Below are positions 44,800-52,931 of a DNA stretch of 52,931 nt, in pieces. Numbering within the stretch: the first letter of the stretch is position 1; each line of letters starts with the position of its first letter. Under the pieces are notes generated by a model, which searched no databases, was not told where the DNA came from, and saw only the letters and a program-made list of their open reading frames with translations. The position numbers and the translations under genes were made by a program. The stretch spans positions 1 to 52,931 of the forward strand of contig NZ_VFUA01000037.1 of assembly GCF_006440735.1 (NCBI RefSeq), written 5' to 3'. The stretch is from Mesorhizobium sp. B2-7-1. GTDB lineage: Bacteria > Pseudomonadota > Alphaproteobacteria > Rhizobiales > Rhizobiaceae.

Positions 44800-45585
44800 A
44801 TGAACATCGAGCCGGGCCGGCTGACGAAGAAGGAACGACATGAGCTGATCCTGTCGGAGGTGCGGCGCTCGGCATCGATCCGCATCTCAAAGCTTGCGCG
44901 GCGCATCGGGGTCGCCGGCGAGACCATCCGCCGCGATCTGATCGAGCTCGGCGAGGCGGGGCTGATCAACCGCACCTATGGCGGCGCCACCATTTCGCTG
45001 GTGACGTCGGAACCGGTGATCGCCGAACGCGGCCTCACCATGGTCGAGGAGCGGGCCCGCGTCGGACGCGGCGCCGCCGGACTGATCGAGCGAGGCCGCA
45101 TCGTGATGATCGATGGCGGATCGACCACCTACGAGGTCGCGCGCAGCCTGTCGCAGCTCGGCCGGGACCTGACGATCATCACCAACTCCGTCGGCGTCGC
45201 CTCGGTGGCCGGCGCCAACCCCAGCTTCCGCGTCATCCTTTGCCCCGGCACCTATGACAGCCGAGAGGCCGCCGTGCTCGGCGAGGACACGGTCGAATTC
45301 GTACGCCGCTACAATGCCGATGTCGCCATCATCGGCGCCTCGGCGCTGAACGCCGAGGGGCCGAGCGACATGATCTCGGGCGCTGCGGCGGTGAAGCGAG
45401 CGATGATGGGGCGGTCGCTGTCGACCATGCTGGTCGTCACCAACGACAAGTTCGGCCGCAGCGGCCTGGAGCGCATCTGCGCGCTCAGCGAGATTTCCGA
45501 CGTCGTCACCGACAGCGAGCCGGCAGCGGAGTTGCGCATGGCGATCGACGAAGCGGGCGGCGAACTGCACGTCCTTGCTGAATAG
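44800..45585 (+). CDS. DeoR-family transcriptional regulator
   Basis: The 261-residue product has the DeoR helix-turn-helix with LTKKERHELILSEVRRSASI and GETIRRDLIELGEAGLINRT. A sugar-phosphate-sensing DeoRC domain includes IVMIDGGSTTYEVA and VILCPGTYDSREAAVLGED. The ATG at 44800 follows GAGAAGGA. It sits between the amine-catabolism genes and a convergent peptide-transport operon and could regulate either. DeoR proteins usually bind phosphorylated sugars or polyols, which fits neither neighbour well. Confidence 0.9.
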   Translation: MNIEPGRLTKKERHELILSEVRRSASIRISKLARRIGVAGETIRRDLIELGEAGLINRTYGGATISLVTSEPVIAERGLTMVEERARVGRGAAGLIERGRIVMIDGGSTTYEVARSLSQLGRDLTIITNSVGVASVAGANPSFRVILCPGTYDSREAAVLGEDTVEFVRRYNADVAIIGASALNAEGPSDMISGAAAVKRAMMGRSLSTMLVVTNDKFGRSGLERICALSEISDVVTDSEPAAELRMAIDEAGGELHVLAE

Positions 45586-45593
45586 ATAATCGG

Positions 45594-46097
45594 CTAAGCA
45601 TCCCGGTTGGTGAGCGCGATGTGGCAGCAGCCGGATCCATGGCCCGGCGTCCATGTGACATTGGCGAAGCGCACGCCGGTCGCCTCGAACAGGCCACGGT
45701 CGAAGGCGCCGGCGATGCGGCAGAGCGTGGCGAGTTTTTCCTCGCCGACGCCGGCCTCGACCCAGGCATCCTTCAGCGGGCAGCGCTTCACCTTGAAGGC
45801 GATGTGGCCGGCTCCGCGATCGACATCGGTGGGGTACATGCGCCCGCCATCCGGGCTGACGGCGAGGAACGCCTCGCCGATTGCCGGTGCGTCATTGGGG
45901 CCGAAATCGGCGAAAGCCATTGCCGCGACCTCCCGGCCGCGCTTTTCGATGGTGCGGATCATCACCGCTTCGGCCTTCTCCGCGCCGAGCTCGGCGGTCA
46001 GTTCGTCGAGGAAGAGGCGGTAGAGGTCGGCGCGGTTGCGGAAGGCGAAATCGAGCTCGCGCGACAGTTTTTCGGCTCTGGCTGCGGGGTCGGTCAT
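45594..46097 (-). CDS. L-2-amino-thiazoline-4-carboxylate hydrolase family protein
   Basis: The 167-residue product fits the ATC-hydrolase family. It has DVDRGAGHIAFKVKRCPLKD in the middle and the cysteine/histidine-rich end TWTPGHGSGCCHIAL. The founding enzyme opens the thiazoline ring of aminothiazoline carboxylate on the way to L-cysteine. Many relatives have unknown roles next to amino-acid or peptide uptake genes. The ATG at 46097 has AGGA seven bases upstream. It is the last gene behind a dipeptide-class ABC operon, suggesting that the importer brings in its substrate. Confidence 0.72.
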   Translation of the reverse strand: MTDPAARAEKLSRELDFAFRNRADLYRLFLDELTAELGAEKAEAVMIRTIEKRGREVAAMAFADFGPNDAPAIGEAFLAVSPDGGRMYPTDVDRGAGHIAFKVKRCPLKDAWVEAGVGEEKLATLCRIAGAFDRGLFEATGVRFANVTWTPGHGSGCCHIALTNRDA

Positions 46098-46160
46098 GAG
46101 ACGTCCTGATTTGTTGCTTGACCATGATCTTGTCTGCAAACCGGTTGCCACTTTGCGGGA

Positions 46161-46937
46161 TCATGGTCGGTTTCTGATGAGCTTCGGCGTTGCCGCCACA
46201 AGCGCCTTGCCGATCGCCGATTGCGGGTTGGTGACGACGGCGCGGGCATCGCCGCTCTCGGCGATCCGGCCGGCATCGAGGATGATGACGCGGTGCGCCA
46301 CGGCGCGGATGACGCCGAGGTCATGGGAAATGAAGAGATAGGCAATCCGTTCCCGCCGCTGCAGGTCGAGCAGCAATTCCAGGATCTGCCCACGCACCGA
46401 CACATCGAGCGCCGACACGGCTTCGTCGAGCACGATCAGCGACGGCCGTGTGGCGATGGCGCGGGCGATCGCTACACGCTGGCGCTGGCCGCCGGAAATC
46501 TCGTGGATGGCGTGCGCGGCGAGGCCGGCATCGAGGCCGACGCGCTCCAGCAGCGCCGCGATCCGGCGCGGGCGCTCGGCGCGCGAGGCGATGCCGTGGA
46601 TGCGCAAGGGATCGTCCAGCACGCGCGCTACGGTGGCGCGCGGATTGAAGGCCGCGAGCGGATCCTGGAACACCATCTGGATGCGAGCGCGGCGCGCGCG
46701 CAGCGCGGCGCCCGATAGAGCGAGGAAGTCGCTGTCTTCGAAGTCGATGCGGCCGGCATCGGGCTCGATCAGCCGCAGCACCAGCCTTGCGATGGTCGAT
46801 TTGCCGCTGCCGGACGGTCCGGCAAGCGCCAGCGTCTCGGCCGGACCAATCTCGAAAGACACGTCGTCGACCGCCGCGAAAGGCTTGCCGCCTCGATGGT
46901 AGCGCTTGGCGAGATTGGAGACGGCAAGCACGCTCAT
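46161..46937 (-). CDS. Dipeptide/oligopeptide ABC transporter ATPase (DppF/OppF-like)
   Basis: The 258-residue product has Walker A GPSGSGKST, the Q-loop MVFQDPLAAFNPRATV, signature EISGGQRQRVAIARAI and Walker B LIVLDEAVSALD. The VFQDP...NPR stretch is typical of the Dpp/Opp family. Walker B reads DEA where DEP is more usual, as is common in this family. The start overlaps the preceding ATPase stop (ATGA). Confidence 0.9.
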   Translation of the reverse strand: MSVLAVSNLAKRYHRGGKPFAAVDDVSFEIGPAETLALAGPSGSGKSTIARLVLRLIEPDAGRIDFEDSDFLALSGAALRARRARIQMVFQDPLAAFNPRATVARVLDDPLRIHGIASRAERPRRIAALLERVGLDAGLAAHAIHEISGGQRQRVAIARAIATRPSLIVLDEAVSALDVSVRGQILELLLDLQRRERIAYLFISHDLGVIRAVAHRVIILDAGRIAESGDARAVVTNPQSAIGKALVAATPKLIRNRP

Positions 46938-47731
46938 GCCGGGGTGCCCTGCCGGTCAAGCAACGGCTTGGCATCGAGGCCGAGATGAGCGTCGAGCAGG
47001 GCGCGGGTGTAGGCATGGCGCGGCGCGTCGAGGATCTGGCCAGTCTCGCCGAGCTCAACCAGTTCGCCGTGGCGCAGCACCGCGATGCGATCGGCAAGCG
47101 TGGCGGCAAGCGCGATGTCGTGGCTGATGAAGAGCAGCGTCATGCCGTCCTCGGCGACGAGGCGCCGGATCAGGGCGACGATCTCCGCCTGGACGATGGT
47201 GTCGAGCGCGCTGGTCGCTTCATCGGCGATCAGGAGTTTTGGCGCGGCAGCGATTGCCGCGGCGATGGCGACGCGCTGCTTCTGGCCGCCGGAGAGCTGG
47301 TGCGGGTAGGCGCGGAGGGCCGAGTCCGGATCGGGCAGGCGGACGCGTTCGAGGAGGGTTTTGGCCTTGGCGTAGGCTTCAGGCCAGGTCAGTTCGAGAT
47401 GGGTGCGGGCGACCTCGGCGATCTGCTTGCCGACCGGCATCACGGGGTCGAGGCTGGAAGAGGGGTCCTGGAAGACGAAGCCGATGTCGCGGCCGAGGCG
47501 AGGGTGGCTTGCTGGCAGGAACCATTCGATGCGCCCGCCAGTCTTGGCATCCCCCGCCAGCAGCCCCGCAATCGCCAGCGCCAGCGTGCTCTTTCCCGAA
47601 CCGCTCTCGCCAATGATCGCCAGGCGCTCGCCAGCTTCCACATCCAGGCTCACGCCCTTCAGCGCCGTCGCCTCGACGCCGTCACGCCGATACCGCACCG
47701 AGAGATCGCGGATCGAGAGCAGGGCTGTCAC
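46934..47731 (-). CDS. Dipeptide/oligopeptide ABC transporter ATPase (DppD/OppD-like)
   Basis: The 265-residue product has Walker A GESGSGKST, FVFQDPSSSLDPVMPV in the Q-loop region, signature QLSGGQKQRVAIAAAI and Walker B LLIADEATSALD. It is shorter than classic DppD (about 330) and lacks the extended C-terminal iron-sulfur-type tail. It overlaps both neighbours by four bases. Confidence 0.9.
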   Translation of the reverse strand: MTALLSIRDLSVRYRRDGVEATALKGVSLDVEAGERLAIIGESGSGKSTLALAIAGLLAGDAKTGGRIEWFLPASHPRLGRDIGFVFQDPSSSLDPVMPVGKQIAEVARTHLELTWPEAYAKAKTLLERVRLPDPDSALRAYPHQLSGGQKQRVAIAAAIAAAPKLLIADEATSALDTIVQAEIVALIRRLVAEDGMTLLFISHDIALAATLADRIAVLRHGELVELGETGQILDAPRHAYTRALLDAHLGLDAKPLLDRQGTPA

Positions 47732-48558
47732 GACAGGCTCCTGCGCACCGCGGTGCTTTCCACCACGCCTTCGCCTGCGAGGTATACGCCGAGCACGGTC
47801 AGCACCAGCGCGATGCCGGGCACGACCGACAGAAATGGCGCGGTGCGCAGCACTGTGCGTCCCTCGGCGATCATGCCGCCCCAGGTGACGCGGTTGGGGT
47901 CGCCGAGGCCGAGGAAGGACAGCGCTGCTTCGGTCAGGATCGCGGCCGCCACGATCACGGACGACAGCGCCAACACCGGCGGCAGGGCATTGGGCAACAC
48001 CTCGTGAAAGGCGATCTCAAGCGGATGCATGCCGATGACGCGGGCGCCGGCGACATAGTCGCGTTCGCGGATCGAAAGCACTTCCGCGCGCGCCACCCGC
48101 GCCGGCCCGGTCCAGGCGCCTAGCGCGATCGCGGCGACGACGACGCCGAGCGAGGGACCGACGATGCTGACGAAGGCCAAGGCGAGAAGAAAGCTAGGCA
48201 CGGTCTGGAACGCATCGGTGATGCGCATCAGCACCTCGTCGATCAATCCGCCCGCGAAGCCGGCTAAAGTGCCGACCACGGCGCCGATCAGGAGCGCCGC
48301 GGCAGCAGCCGCCAGTCCCACCGCCAGCGAGGTGCGGGCGCCGTGAAAAAGCTCGGCCAGCACATCGCGGCCGAGCCGGTCGGTGCCGAGCGGCAGCGAC
48401 CAATCCTGGAACGGCGGCAGCAGCGCCGGGCCGGCGATCGCCTGCGGGTCGCCGGGAAACAGCAGCGGCGCCGCCAGCGCCATGACAATGAGCAAGGCGA
48501 GGATTGCTGCTCCGGCGATGGCTTCCGGTGTGCCAAAGAAACGACGCAGGCGGCTCAT
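47728..48558 (-). CDS. Dipeptide/oligopeptide ABC transporter permease (DppC-like)
   Basis: The 276-residue membrane protein has the DppC opening, with LGTDRLGRDVLAELFHGART and the coupling stretch VARAEVLSIRERDYVAGARV. The C-terminal part carries NRVTWGGMIAEGR. Six membrane segments are expected. It is coupled by four-base overlaps to the other permease and the ATPase. Confidence 0.9.
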   Translation of the reverse strand: MSRLRRFFGTPEAIAGAAILALLIVMALAAPLLFPGDPQAIAGPALLPPFQDWSLPLGTDRLGRDVLAELFHGARTSLAVGLAAAAAALLIGAVVGTLAGFAGGLIDEVLMRITDAFQTVPSFLLALAFVSIVGPSLGVVVAAIALGAWTGPARVARAEVLSIRERDYVAGARVIGMHPLEIAFHEVLPNALPPVLALSSVIVAAAILTEAALSFLGLGDPNRVTWGGMIAEGRTVLRTAPFLSVVPGIALVLTVLGVYLAGEGVVESTAVRRSLS

Positions 48559-49541
48559 GCGCGGGCCTCGCCGGCGCCGACGCGCGGATCGAGGAAAGCG
48601 TAGGCGAGATCGACCAGAAGGTTGATGACGACGACCAGAACGGCGCTGACCAGGATGATGCCGAGGAGCAGCGGCGTGTCGCGCCCGGCGACGGCTTCCT
48701 GCGCCAGCCGGCCGAGACCGGGCACGGCGAAGACGCTTTCGATCACGACGCTGCCGCCCAGCATCTGCGCCGATTGCAGGCCGAGCATGGTGACCAATGG
48801 CAGAAGCGCGTTGCGGGCGACATGGGCAAGCACGATGCGGCGGCGCGACAGGCCTCTGGCGCGGGCTGCAAGCACAAAATCCTGCCGCCAGGCTTCGGCC
48901 ATGCCGGCGCGCATCATGCGCAGATAGAGCGCCAGATAAATGAAGCCCAGCGCCGAGACCGGCAGCACGAGATGGGTGGCGATATCGGAGGCGCGGGAAA
49001 ACCCGGTCTTGGCCGACGCGATGGTCTCGATGCCGCCGATCGGCAGCCAGCGCAAATCGACGGCAAAGACGACGATCAGCACGAGGCCGAGCCAGAAGCC
49101 GGGCACGGCATAGAGCGCCAGCGAGCCGATCGACAGGAAGCGATCGCGAAAGCTGCCGGGTCTGGCGCCGGCATAGATGCCGAGCGCCGAGCCGAGGCCG
49201 AAGGAAAGCGCTGTGGCGCTGCCCATCAGGACGAGCGTAGTCGGCAGGCGTTCGAGTATGACGTCGCGGATCGGCCGCGAGAAGGTGACGGACTGGCCGA
49301 GGTCGAGATGCAGCAAGGCCCAGAGATAGTTGGCGAGGCGGGTGAGTTCCGACTGGTCGAGGCCCCAGCGGTGGCGCAGCAATTCGATCATGCCTGCGTC
49401 GCCGCCGGTCGAGACAATGTAGGCGTCGACCGCGTCGCCGGGTGCGGCTTCAAGGAGCAAGAAGCGGCCGATGACGACGAGCAGGAGAACGAAGATGCTG
49501 CCGACGAGACGGCGGCGGATGAGGGTGAAGGCGCGGGTCAT
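48555..49541 (-). CDS. Dipeptide/oligopeptide ABC transporter permease (DppB-like)
   Basis: The 328-residue membrane protein shows DLGQSVTFSRPIRDVILERL in the periplasmic region and YLRMMRAGMAEAWRQDFVLA, then ARARGLSRRRIVLAHVARNA, the coupling loop of DppB-type permeases. The ATG at 49541 has GAGG upstream; the open frame before it runs into the repeat element. It is separated from its binding-protein gene by the inverted-repeat element at 49595-49749. Confidence 0.88.
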   Translation of the reverse strand: MTRAFTLIRRRLVGSIFVLLLVVIGRFLLLEAAPGDAVDAYIVSTGGDAGMIELLRHRWGLDQSELTRLANYLWALLHLDLGQSVTFSRPIRDVILERLPTTLVLMGSATALSFGLGSALGIYAGARPGSFRDRFLSIGSLALYAVPGFWLGLVLIVVFAVDLRWLPIGGIETIASAKTGFSRASDIATHLVLPVSALGFIYLALYLRMMRAGMAEAWRQDFVLAARARGLSRRRIVLAHVARNALLPLVTMLGLQSAQMLGGSVVIESVFAVPGLGRLAQEAVAGRDTPLLLGIILVSAVLVVVINLLVDLAYAFLDPRVGAGEARA

Positions 49542-49594
49542 GCGCGCCTCGGCGCGGTGACGGTATGCTGGCAATAGGAAATGCCGAGCCCAGG

Positions 49595-49749
49595 CCCCCC
49601 TCTCTGTCCTGCCGGACATCTCCCCCTCAAGGGGGGAGATTGTTTGTCATCTATGGCTTCGCCAATTTTCGACGTTGCAGAACTGGCGGGACGGACAAAC
49701 GGCTGATCTCCCCCCTTGCGGGGGAGATGTCCGGCAGGACAGAGGGGGG
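49595..49749. repeat. 155-bp inverted-repeat element (MITE-like), between binding-protein and permease genes
   Basis: The left arm 49595-49640 and right arm 49706-49749 are near-perfect inverted copies of about 45 bases. Their shared core is CTGTCCTGCCGGACATCTCC. Each arm holds its own smaller hairpin of C and G runs. The 65-base centre encodes nothing recognisable. Similar sequences are, from memory, very common between genes in Mesorhizobium. No transposase is present, so it would depend on an outside enzyme or be an immobile relic. Confidence 0.8.
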
Positions 49750-49814
49750 TGTGAAGGAACTCGGCCTCTGGCCAAGTAACCATTATCTCGCGAACTCTCA
49801 TCCGCGCGAGTGTG

Positions 49815-51425
49815 TCACGATTCCAAATAGGTGTCCGCCCAGTTCGACACCGCCCAACGCGGGTTGTTGGCGATGTTGCCGACCGTATCGCGGGCGACGG
49901 AGATGAAGCTCCATTCGGCGACGTTGATCAGCGGCAAATCGGCCGCCACCTTCTTCTGGAACTCCTTGTAGAGCTCCGTGCGGGCCGATGTGTCGAGCGT
50001 CTCCGATGCCTTGACGATCAGCGCGTCGAGGTCGGCGTTCTTGTAGCCGCCCTGGTTGGAGAAGGGCACGCCGTCGGGAATGCCGCTTTGCACCAGGATG
50101 GTGGTCGAGATCGCCGGATCGCCACGGAACACCGGCGGACCGACGGCAAGGTCGAAGGCGTGGTCGGTGTAGACCGCCTTGATGTGCGCGGCGGAATCGT
50201 TGTTGACGATCGTGGCGTCGATGCCGACGGCGGCGAGCGCCTGGCGCAGATAGTCGCCGAACTGCTTCGTCTCGTTGAAATAAGGCGCCGGCAAGAGTTT
50301 CAGCGCAAAGCGCTTGCCGTCGTCGGCACGCTTGTAGCCGGCTTCGTCGAGAAGCGCATTGGCCTTGGCGACGTCGAATGGATAGGTCGGCACGTCGGCG
50401 GTGTAGAATTGCGGATCGTTCTTCGGCACCGGGCCGGTGGCGGTGGCGGCGTAGCCGAGGAAGATCGTCTTGACGACGAAATCCTTGTCGATGGCATGCG
50501 CGATCGCCTGCCGCACCTTCAGATCGGCGAGCTCCTTGCGGCGGTGGTTGATCTCGACGACGAGCTGGTAGGTCAGCCCCTCATAGCCCTTGGTGATCAC
50601 CTTCAGGCCGGGCACTTTGGAAATGCGATCGAGATCGGCGAGCGGCACGGCAGAGAAGGCGGCAAGCTGGATCTCTTCGGCTTCCAGCGCCGCCGCGGCC
50701 GACGTGCGATCGGGAAGCACCTGGTAGACGATCTCGTCGAGATAGGGCTCATCCTTGCCCCAATAGGCGTCGTTCCTGGTCAGCCGGTAATATTGACCGG
50801 CCTTGTATTCGGCGAATTTGAACGGACCGGTGCCGACCGGCGCGTTGTTGGCCGGATTGTCTTCGATTTTGCCCACCTCATAGACGTGTTTCGGCACGAC
50901 GCTCGACAGCGCCGGCAGCGCGTTGCGGATCAGCTGGAACGGCGTCGGCTTGGCGAACTTGAAGACCGCCGTCAGCGCATCCGGCGTGTCGACCGCTTCG
51001 AGGTCCTTGAACACGGTGCGGCCGAGATTCTGCAACGGCTTCCAGATCTGCAGCGCGGAGAAGGCGACGTCGGCCGAGGTGAAGGGCTTGCCGTCATGCC
51101 ATTTGACGCCGTCACGCAATTTGAAGGCCACCGACAGGCCGTCGGCGGCACCCTCCCAGGAAAGCGCGAGCCGCGGTTCGGGCCCGTCCTTGCCGTCGAA
51201 GGAAGCCTCGGCCAGCGTCTCGACGATCTTGCTCGAGATGAAGAAGACTCCGTTGGAGGCGACGATCGCCGGGTTGAGGTTGCGCGGCTCGGAATCGGCG
51301 GCAAGGATCAGCCGGCCGCCCTTCTTCGGCGTCTGCGCGAAGCCGATGGTCGGCAATGCGGTCGAGGCCAGAAGCAGCGCCGAGCCGGCCAGCAGGCCGC
51401 GGCGTGAAATCGTCAATTCGGACAT
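49815..51425 (-). CDS. Dipeptide-class ABC transporter substrate-binding protein
   Basis: The 536-residue product opens with a twin-arginine-like signal, LTISRRGLLAGSALLLASTA, suggesting Tat export. The large binding fold of the SBP_bac_5 family follows, with FKLRDGVKWHDGKPFTSADV, NNAPVGTGPFKFAEYKAGQY and DLKVRQAIAHAIDKDFVV. It has a GGGGAG site before the ATG. It is the first gene of the peptide-type operon continuing at 48555 across the inverted-repeat element. The ligand could be a dipeptide or an unusual sulfur or ring-containing amino acid, given the hydrolase at the operon's end. Confidence 0.9.
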   Translation of the reverse strand: MSELTISRRGLLAGSALLLASTALPTIGFAQTPKKGGRLILAADSEPRNLNPAIVASNGVFFISSKIVETLAEASFDGKDGPEPRLALSWEGAADGLSVAFKLRDGVKWHDGKPFTSADVAFSALQIWKPLQNLGRTVFKDLEAVDTPDALTAVFKFAKPTPFQLIRNALPALSSVVPKHVYEVGKIEDNPANNAPVGTGPFKFAEYKAGQYYRLTRNDAYWGKDEPYLDEIVYQVLPDRTSAAAALEAEEIQLAAFSAVPLADLDRISKVPGLKVITKGYEGLTYQLVVEINHRRKELADLKVRQAIAHAIDKDFVVKTIFLGYAATATGPVPKNDPQFYTADVPTYPFDVAKANALLDEAGYKRADDGKRFALKLLPAPYFNETKQFGDYLRQALAAVGIDATIVNNDSAAHIKAVYTDHAFDLAVGPPVFRGDPAISTTILVQSGIPDGVPFSNQGGYKNADLDALIVKASETLDTSARTELYKEFQKKVAADLPLINVAEWSFISVARDTVGNIANNPRWAVSNWADTYLES

Positions 51426-51545
51426 CGCTCAAACTCCCCTCTTCGCACGGTGACAGGCGCGGCAATTGCGTGATTATGGCTCTCGGCGAAGGTTTCGCCA
51501 GAGACGGATTTGGCGCATCATGGCTTGGCTTTGAAATTTCCGTCC

Positions 51546-51673
51546 GCTGGACCAGCCGGCCGAAAGAGGCTTTCTGCTCCTATCTGGTAAGACCAGTTTA
51601 TAGAGAAGCAGGATCAGGATTCGGATAGAAACCGCCTTTAGCGTGAAAGTGATCAATTCTGGCTGGACCAGAG
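51546..51673. promoter_or_regulatory. Cluster of three CTGG/CCAG palindromes in a divergent promoter region
   Basis: GCTGG-A-CCAGC (51546-51556), CTGGT-AAG-ACCAG (51584-51596) and TCTGG-CTGGA-CCAGA (51659-51673) are all perfect inverted repeats. They lie in the 333-base gap between the divergent binding-protein and M24 genes. The middle one looks like a FadR/GntR-type operator. No other gene or RNA is visible in the gap. Confidence 0.5.
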
Positions 51674-51758
51674 TGGCCAAAATGATGCAGATTTGACCGA
51701 CAGCCATACATCATGACGTTCGGCGCTTCTGCGGCCGATGAAAAACAGGGAGAGGCAG

Positions 51759-52931
51759 ATGAACATCGCTCCGGGTAAAACCGAGGTCAGCAGTGTCCCG
51801 TTCGACCAGGCGCGGGTGGACCGGCTGATGGAAGAGGCCGGCATCGACGTGCTCTTCGCCACGTCCAAGCACAACACACAATATCTGCTCGGCGGCTACA
51901 AGTTCATCTTCTTCGCGGCGATGGATGCGATCGGCCACAGCCGCTATCTGCCGATCGTCCTTTACGAGAAGGGCGGACCGGAGCACGCGGCCTATATCGG
52001 CAACAAGATGGAAGGCGGCGAGCACCAGAACCATCCCTTCTGGACGCCGACGCTGCATGCGGCCTGCTGGGGCACGCTCGACGCCGCCAATCTCGCGGTG
52101 GAGCATCTGCGCCAAATCGGCAAGTCGGCGGCGCGCATCGGCATCGAGCCGGGCTTTCTGCCGTCGGATGCCTATGCGCTGGTCCGCAAGGCGCTGCCGG
52201 ATGCCAAGCTGATCGACGCGACCGACATGCTGGAGCGCATGCGCGCCATCAAGACCGAGGCGGAGCTGGAACAGCTGCGCATCGCCTCCGAGCTGATCAC
52301 CGATTCCATGCTGGCGACTATTCGTTGGGCGCGCGAGGGCAAGAGCAAGACCGACATCATCGAGCAGCTCAGGCGCGAGGAGACCAATCGCGGCGCGCAT
52401 TTCGAATATTGCCTGCTGACGCTGGGCTCCAGCCACAACCGCGCGGCGTCCAGCCAGGCGTGGAAGAAGGGCGAGGTGATGTCGATCGATTCCGGCGGCA
52501 ACTATCACGGCTATATCGGCGATCTCTGCCGCATGGGCGTGCTCGGCGAACCGGACGCCGAGCTGGAGGATCTGCTGGCCGAAGTCGAGACCGTGCAGCA
52601 GGCGGCCTTTTCCAAGGTCAAGGCAGGAATACTGGGCGGCGACATGATCGCGCATGCGGAGAGCGTGCTGAAAGCGTCGAAGGTGGCGGCCTATACCGAT
52701 TTCTTCGCCCACGGCATGGGGCTGATCACCCATGAGGCGCCGTTCCTGATGACCAATCATCCGGTCGCCTATGAGGGCACCTATGCGGCAAAGCCGCTGG
52801 AAAAGAACATGGTGCTTTCGGTCGAGACGACCATGCTTCACCCGACGCGCGGCTTCATCAAGCTGGAGGACACGGTGGCCGTCACCGACGCCGGCTATGT
52901 GATGTTCGGCGATCGGGGACGGGGGTGGAAC
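51759..52931 (+). CDS. M24-family metallopeptidase (Xaa-Pro dipeptidase/creatinase type), 3' end beyond window
   Basis: At least 391 residues lie inside the window, with no stop before its end. An N-terminal creatinase-like domain (about 1-150) precedes a pita-bread catalytic domain with all five metal ligands. These are the two aspartates in MSIDSGGNYHGYIGDLCRMG, the histidine in FAHGMGLITHE, the glutamate in LSVETTML and the last glutamate in IKLEDTVAV. The ATG at 51759 follows GGGAGAGG. It diverges from a dipeptide-class importer and probably cleaves the imported compound, as a proline dipeptidase or an ectoine- or creatine-type amidohydrolase. The protein is nearly complete. Confidence 0.88.
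   Translation, partial: MNIAPGKTEVSSVPFDQARVDRLMEEAGIDVLFATSKHNTQYLLGGYKFIFFAAMDAIGHSRYLPIVLYEKGGPEHAAYIGNKMEGGEHQNHPFWTPTLHAACWGTLDAANLAVEHLRQIGKSAARIGIEPGFLPSDAYALVRKALPDAKLIDATDMLERMRAIKTEAELEQLRIASELITDSMLATIRWAREGKSKTDIIEQLRREETNRGAHFEYCLLTLGSSHNRAASSQAWKKGEVMSIDSGGNYHGYIGDLCRMGVLGEPDAELEDLLAEVETVQQAAFSKVKAGILGGDMIAHAESVLKASKVAAYTDFFAHGMGLITHEAPFLMTNHPVAYEGTYAAKPLEKNMVLSVETTMLHPTRGFIKLEDTVAVTDAGYVMFGDRGRGWN

Noticed and set aside
49641..49705. A possible gene inside the MITE-like element
   Set aside because: The 65-base centre is too short and has no coding features or transposase remnant.

Overview
The window reads as chromosomal or large-replicon accessory DNA of a high-GC alphaproteobacterium. 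The best guess is a rhizobium, probably Mesorhizobium or a close relative. This rests on the dense ATGA-coupled operons, the many ABC importers of the ribose, polyamine and dipeptide classes, and interspersed palindromic repeats of a kind I recall from rhizobial genomes. I saw no rRNA, tRNA, CRISPR array, transposase, integrase or phage gene. Almost every gene is catabolic, a transporter or a local regulator.

Region 1 (1-4683). A minus-strand operon runs acetoacetate-decarboxylase-like protein, D-2-hydroxyacid dehydrogenase, rhamnose/AI-2-type binding protein, and the start of a sugar ABC ATPase cut by the window edge. A short-chain dehydrogenase (SDR) diverges from it, and an Lrp/AsnC regulator follows. 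Region 2 (4684-7186) is a 794-residue homodimeric-pyruvate-dehydrogenase/transketolase-like enzyme divergent from the Lrp gene.

Region 3 (7193-16587) is a tight 11-gene minus-strand operon. In transcription order it holds a tartrate/isopropylmalate-type dehydrogenase, amidohydrolase-type lactonase, VOC protein, EthD-domain protein, two SDRs, AMP-forming acyl-CoA ligase, a stand-alone lipoyl domain, 2-oxoacid dehydrogenase E1 beta and alpha, and a class III CoA-transferase. No E2 or E3 is present. Region 4 (17013-23645) diverges from it: SDR, SMP-30 lactonase, enolase-superfamily acid dehydratase, and a complete ribose-class importer. These fit a non-phosphorylative sugar route: sugar to lactone to acid to 2-keto-3-deoxy acid.

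Region 5 (23757-30673) holds a second enolase-superfamily dehydratase, a LacI-family regulator, and another SDR plus a full ribose-class importer. A recurring half-palindrome (ATCGTTTC or GAAACGTTTC) lies over or beside the control regions of regions 2 to 5. The LacI protein is the obvious candidate to bind it and tie about 20 genes into one regulon.

Region 6 (31170-45585) is polyamine and amine oriented. It has a glutamine-synthetase-like gamma-glutamyl ligase, a GntR regulator, a PAP2-like membrane protein, mannonate dehydratase, a LuxR-type regulator, a polyamine-class ABC importer (ATPase, Tat-exported binding protein, two permeases), an SDR, a second gamma-glutamyl ligase, a PuuB-like FAD oxidase and a DeoR regulator. 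Region 7 (45594-52931) is a dipeptide-class ABC operon ending in an aminothiazoline-carboxylate-hydrolase-like gene, with a divergent M24 peptidase cut by the window end.

The most unusual content is the region 3 operon, which joins sugar-acid enzymes to an incomplete 2-oxoacid dehydrogenase, an acyl-CoA ligase and a CoA-transferase. The proposed LacI regulon and an apparently ownerless intrinsic terminator inside the hub promoter region are the next most interesting. Substrates cannot be assigned from sequence alone.
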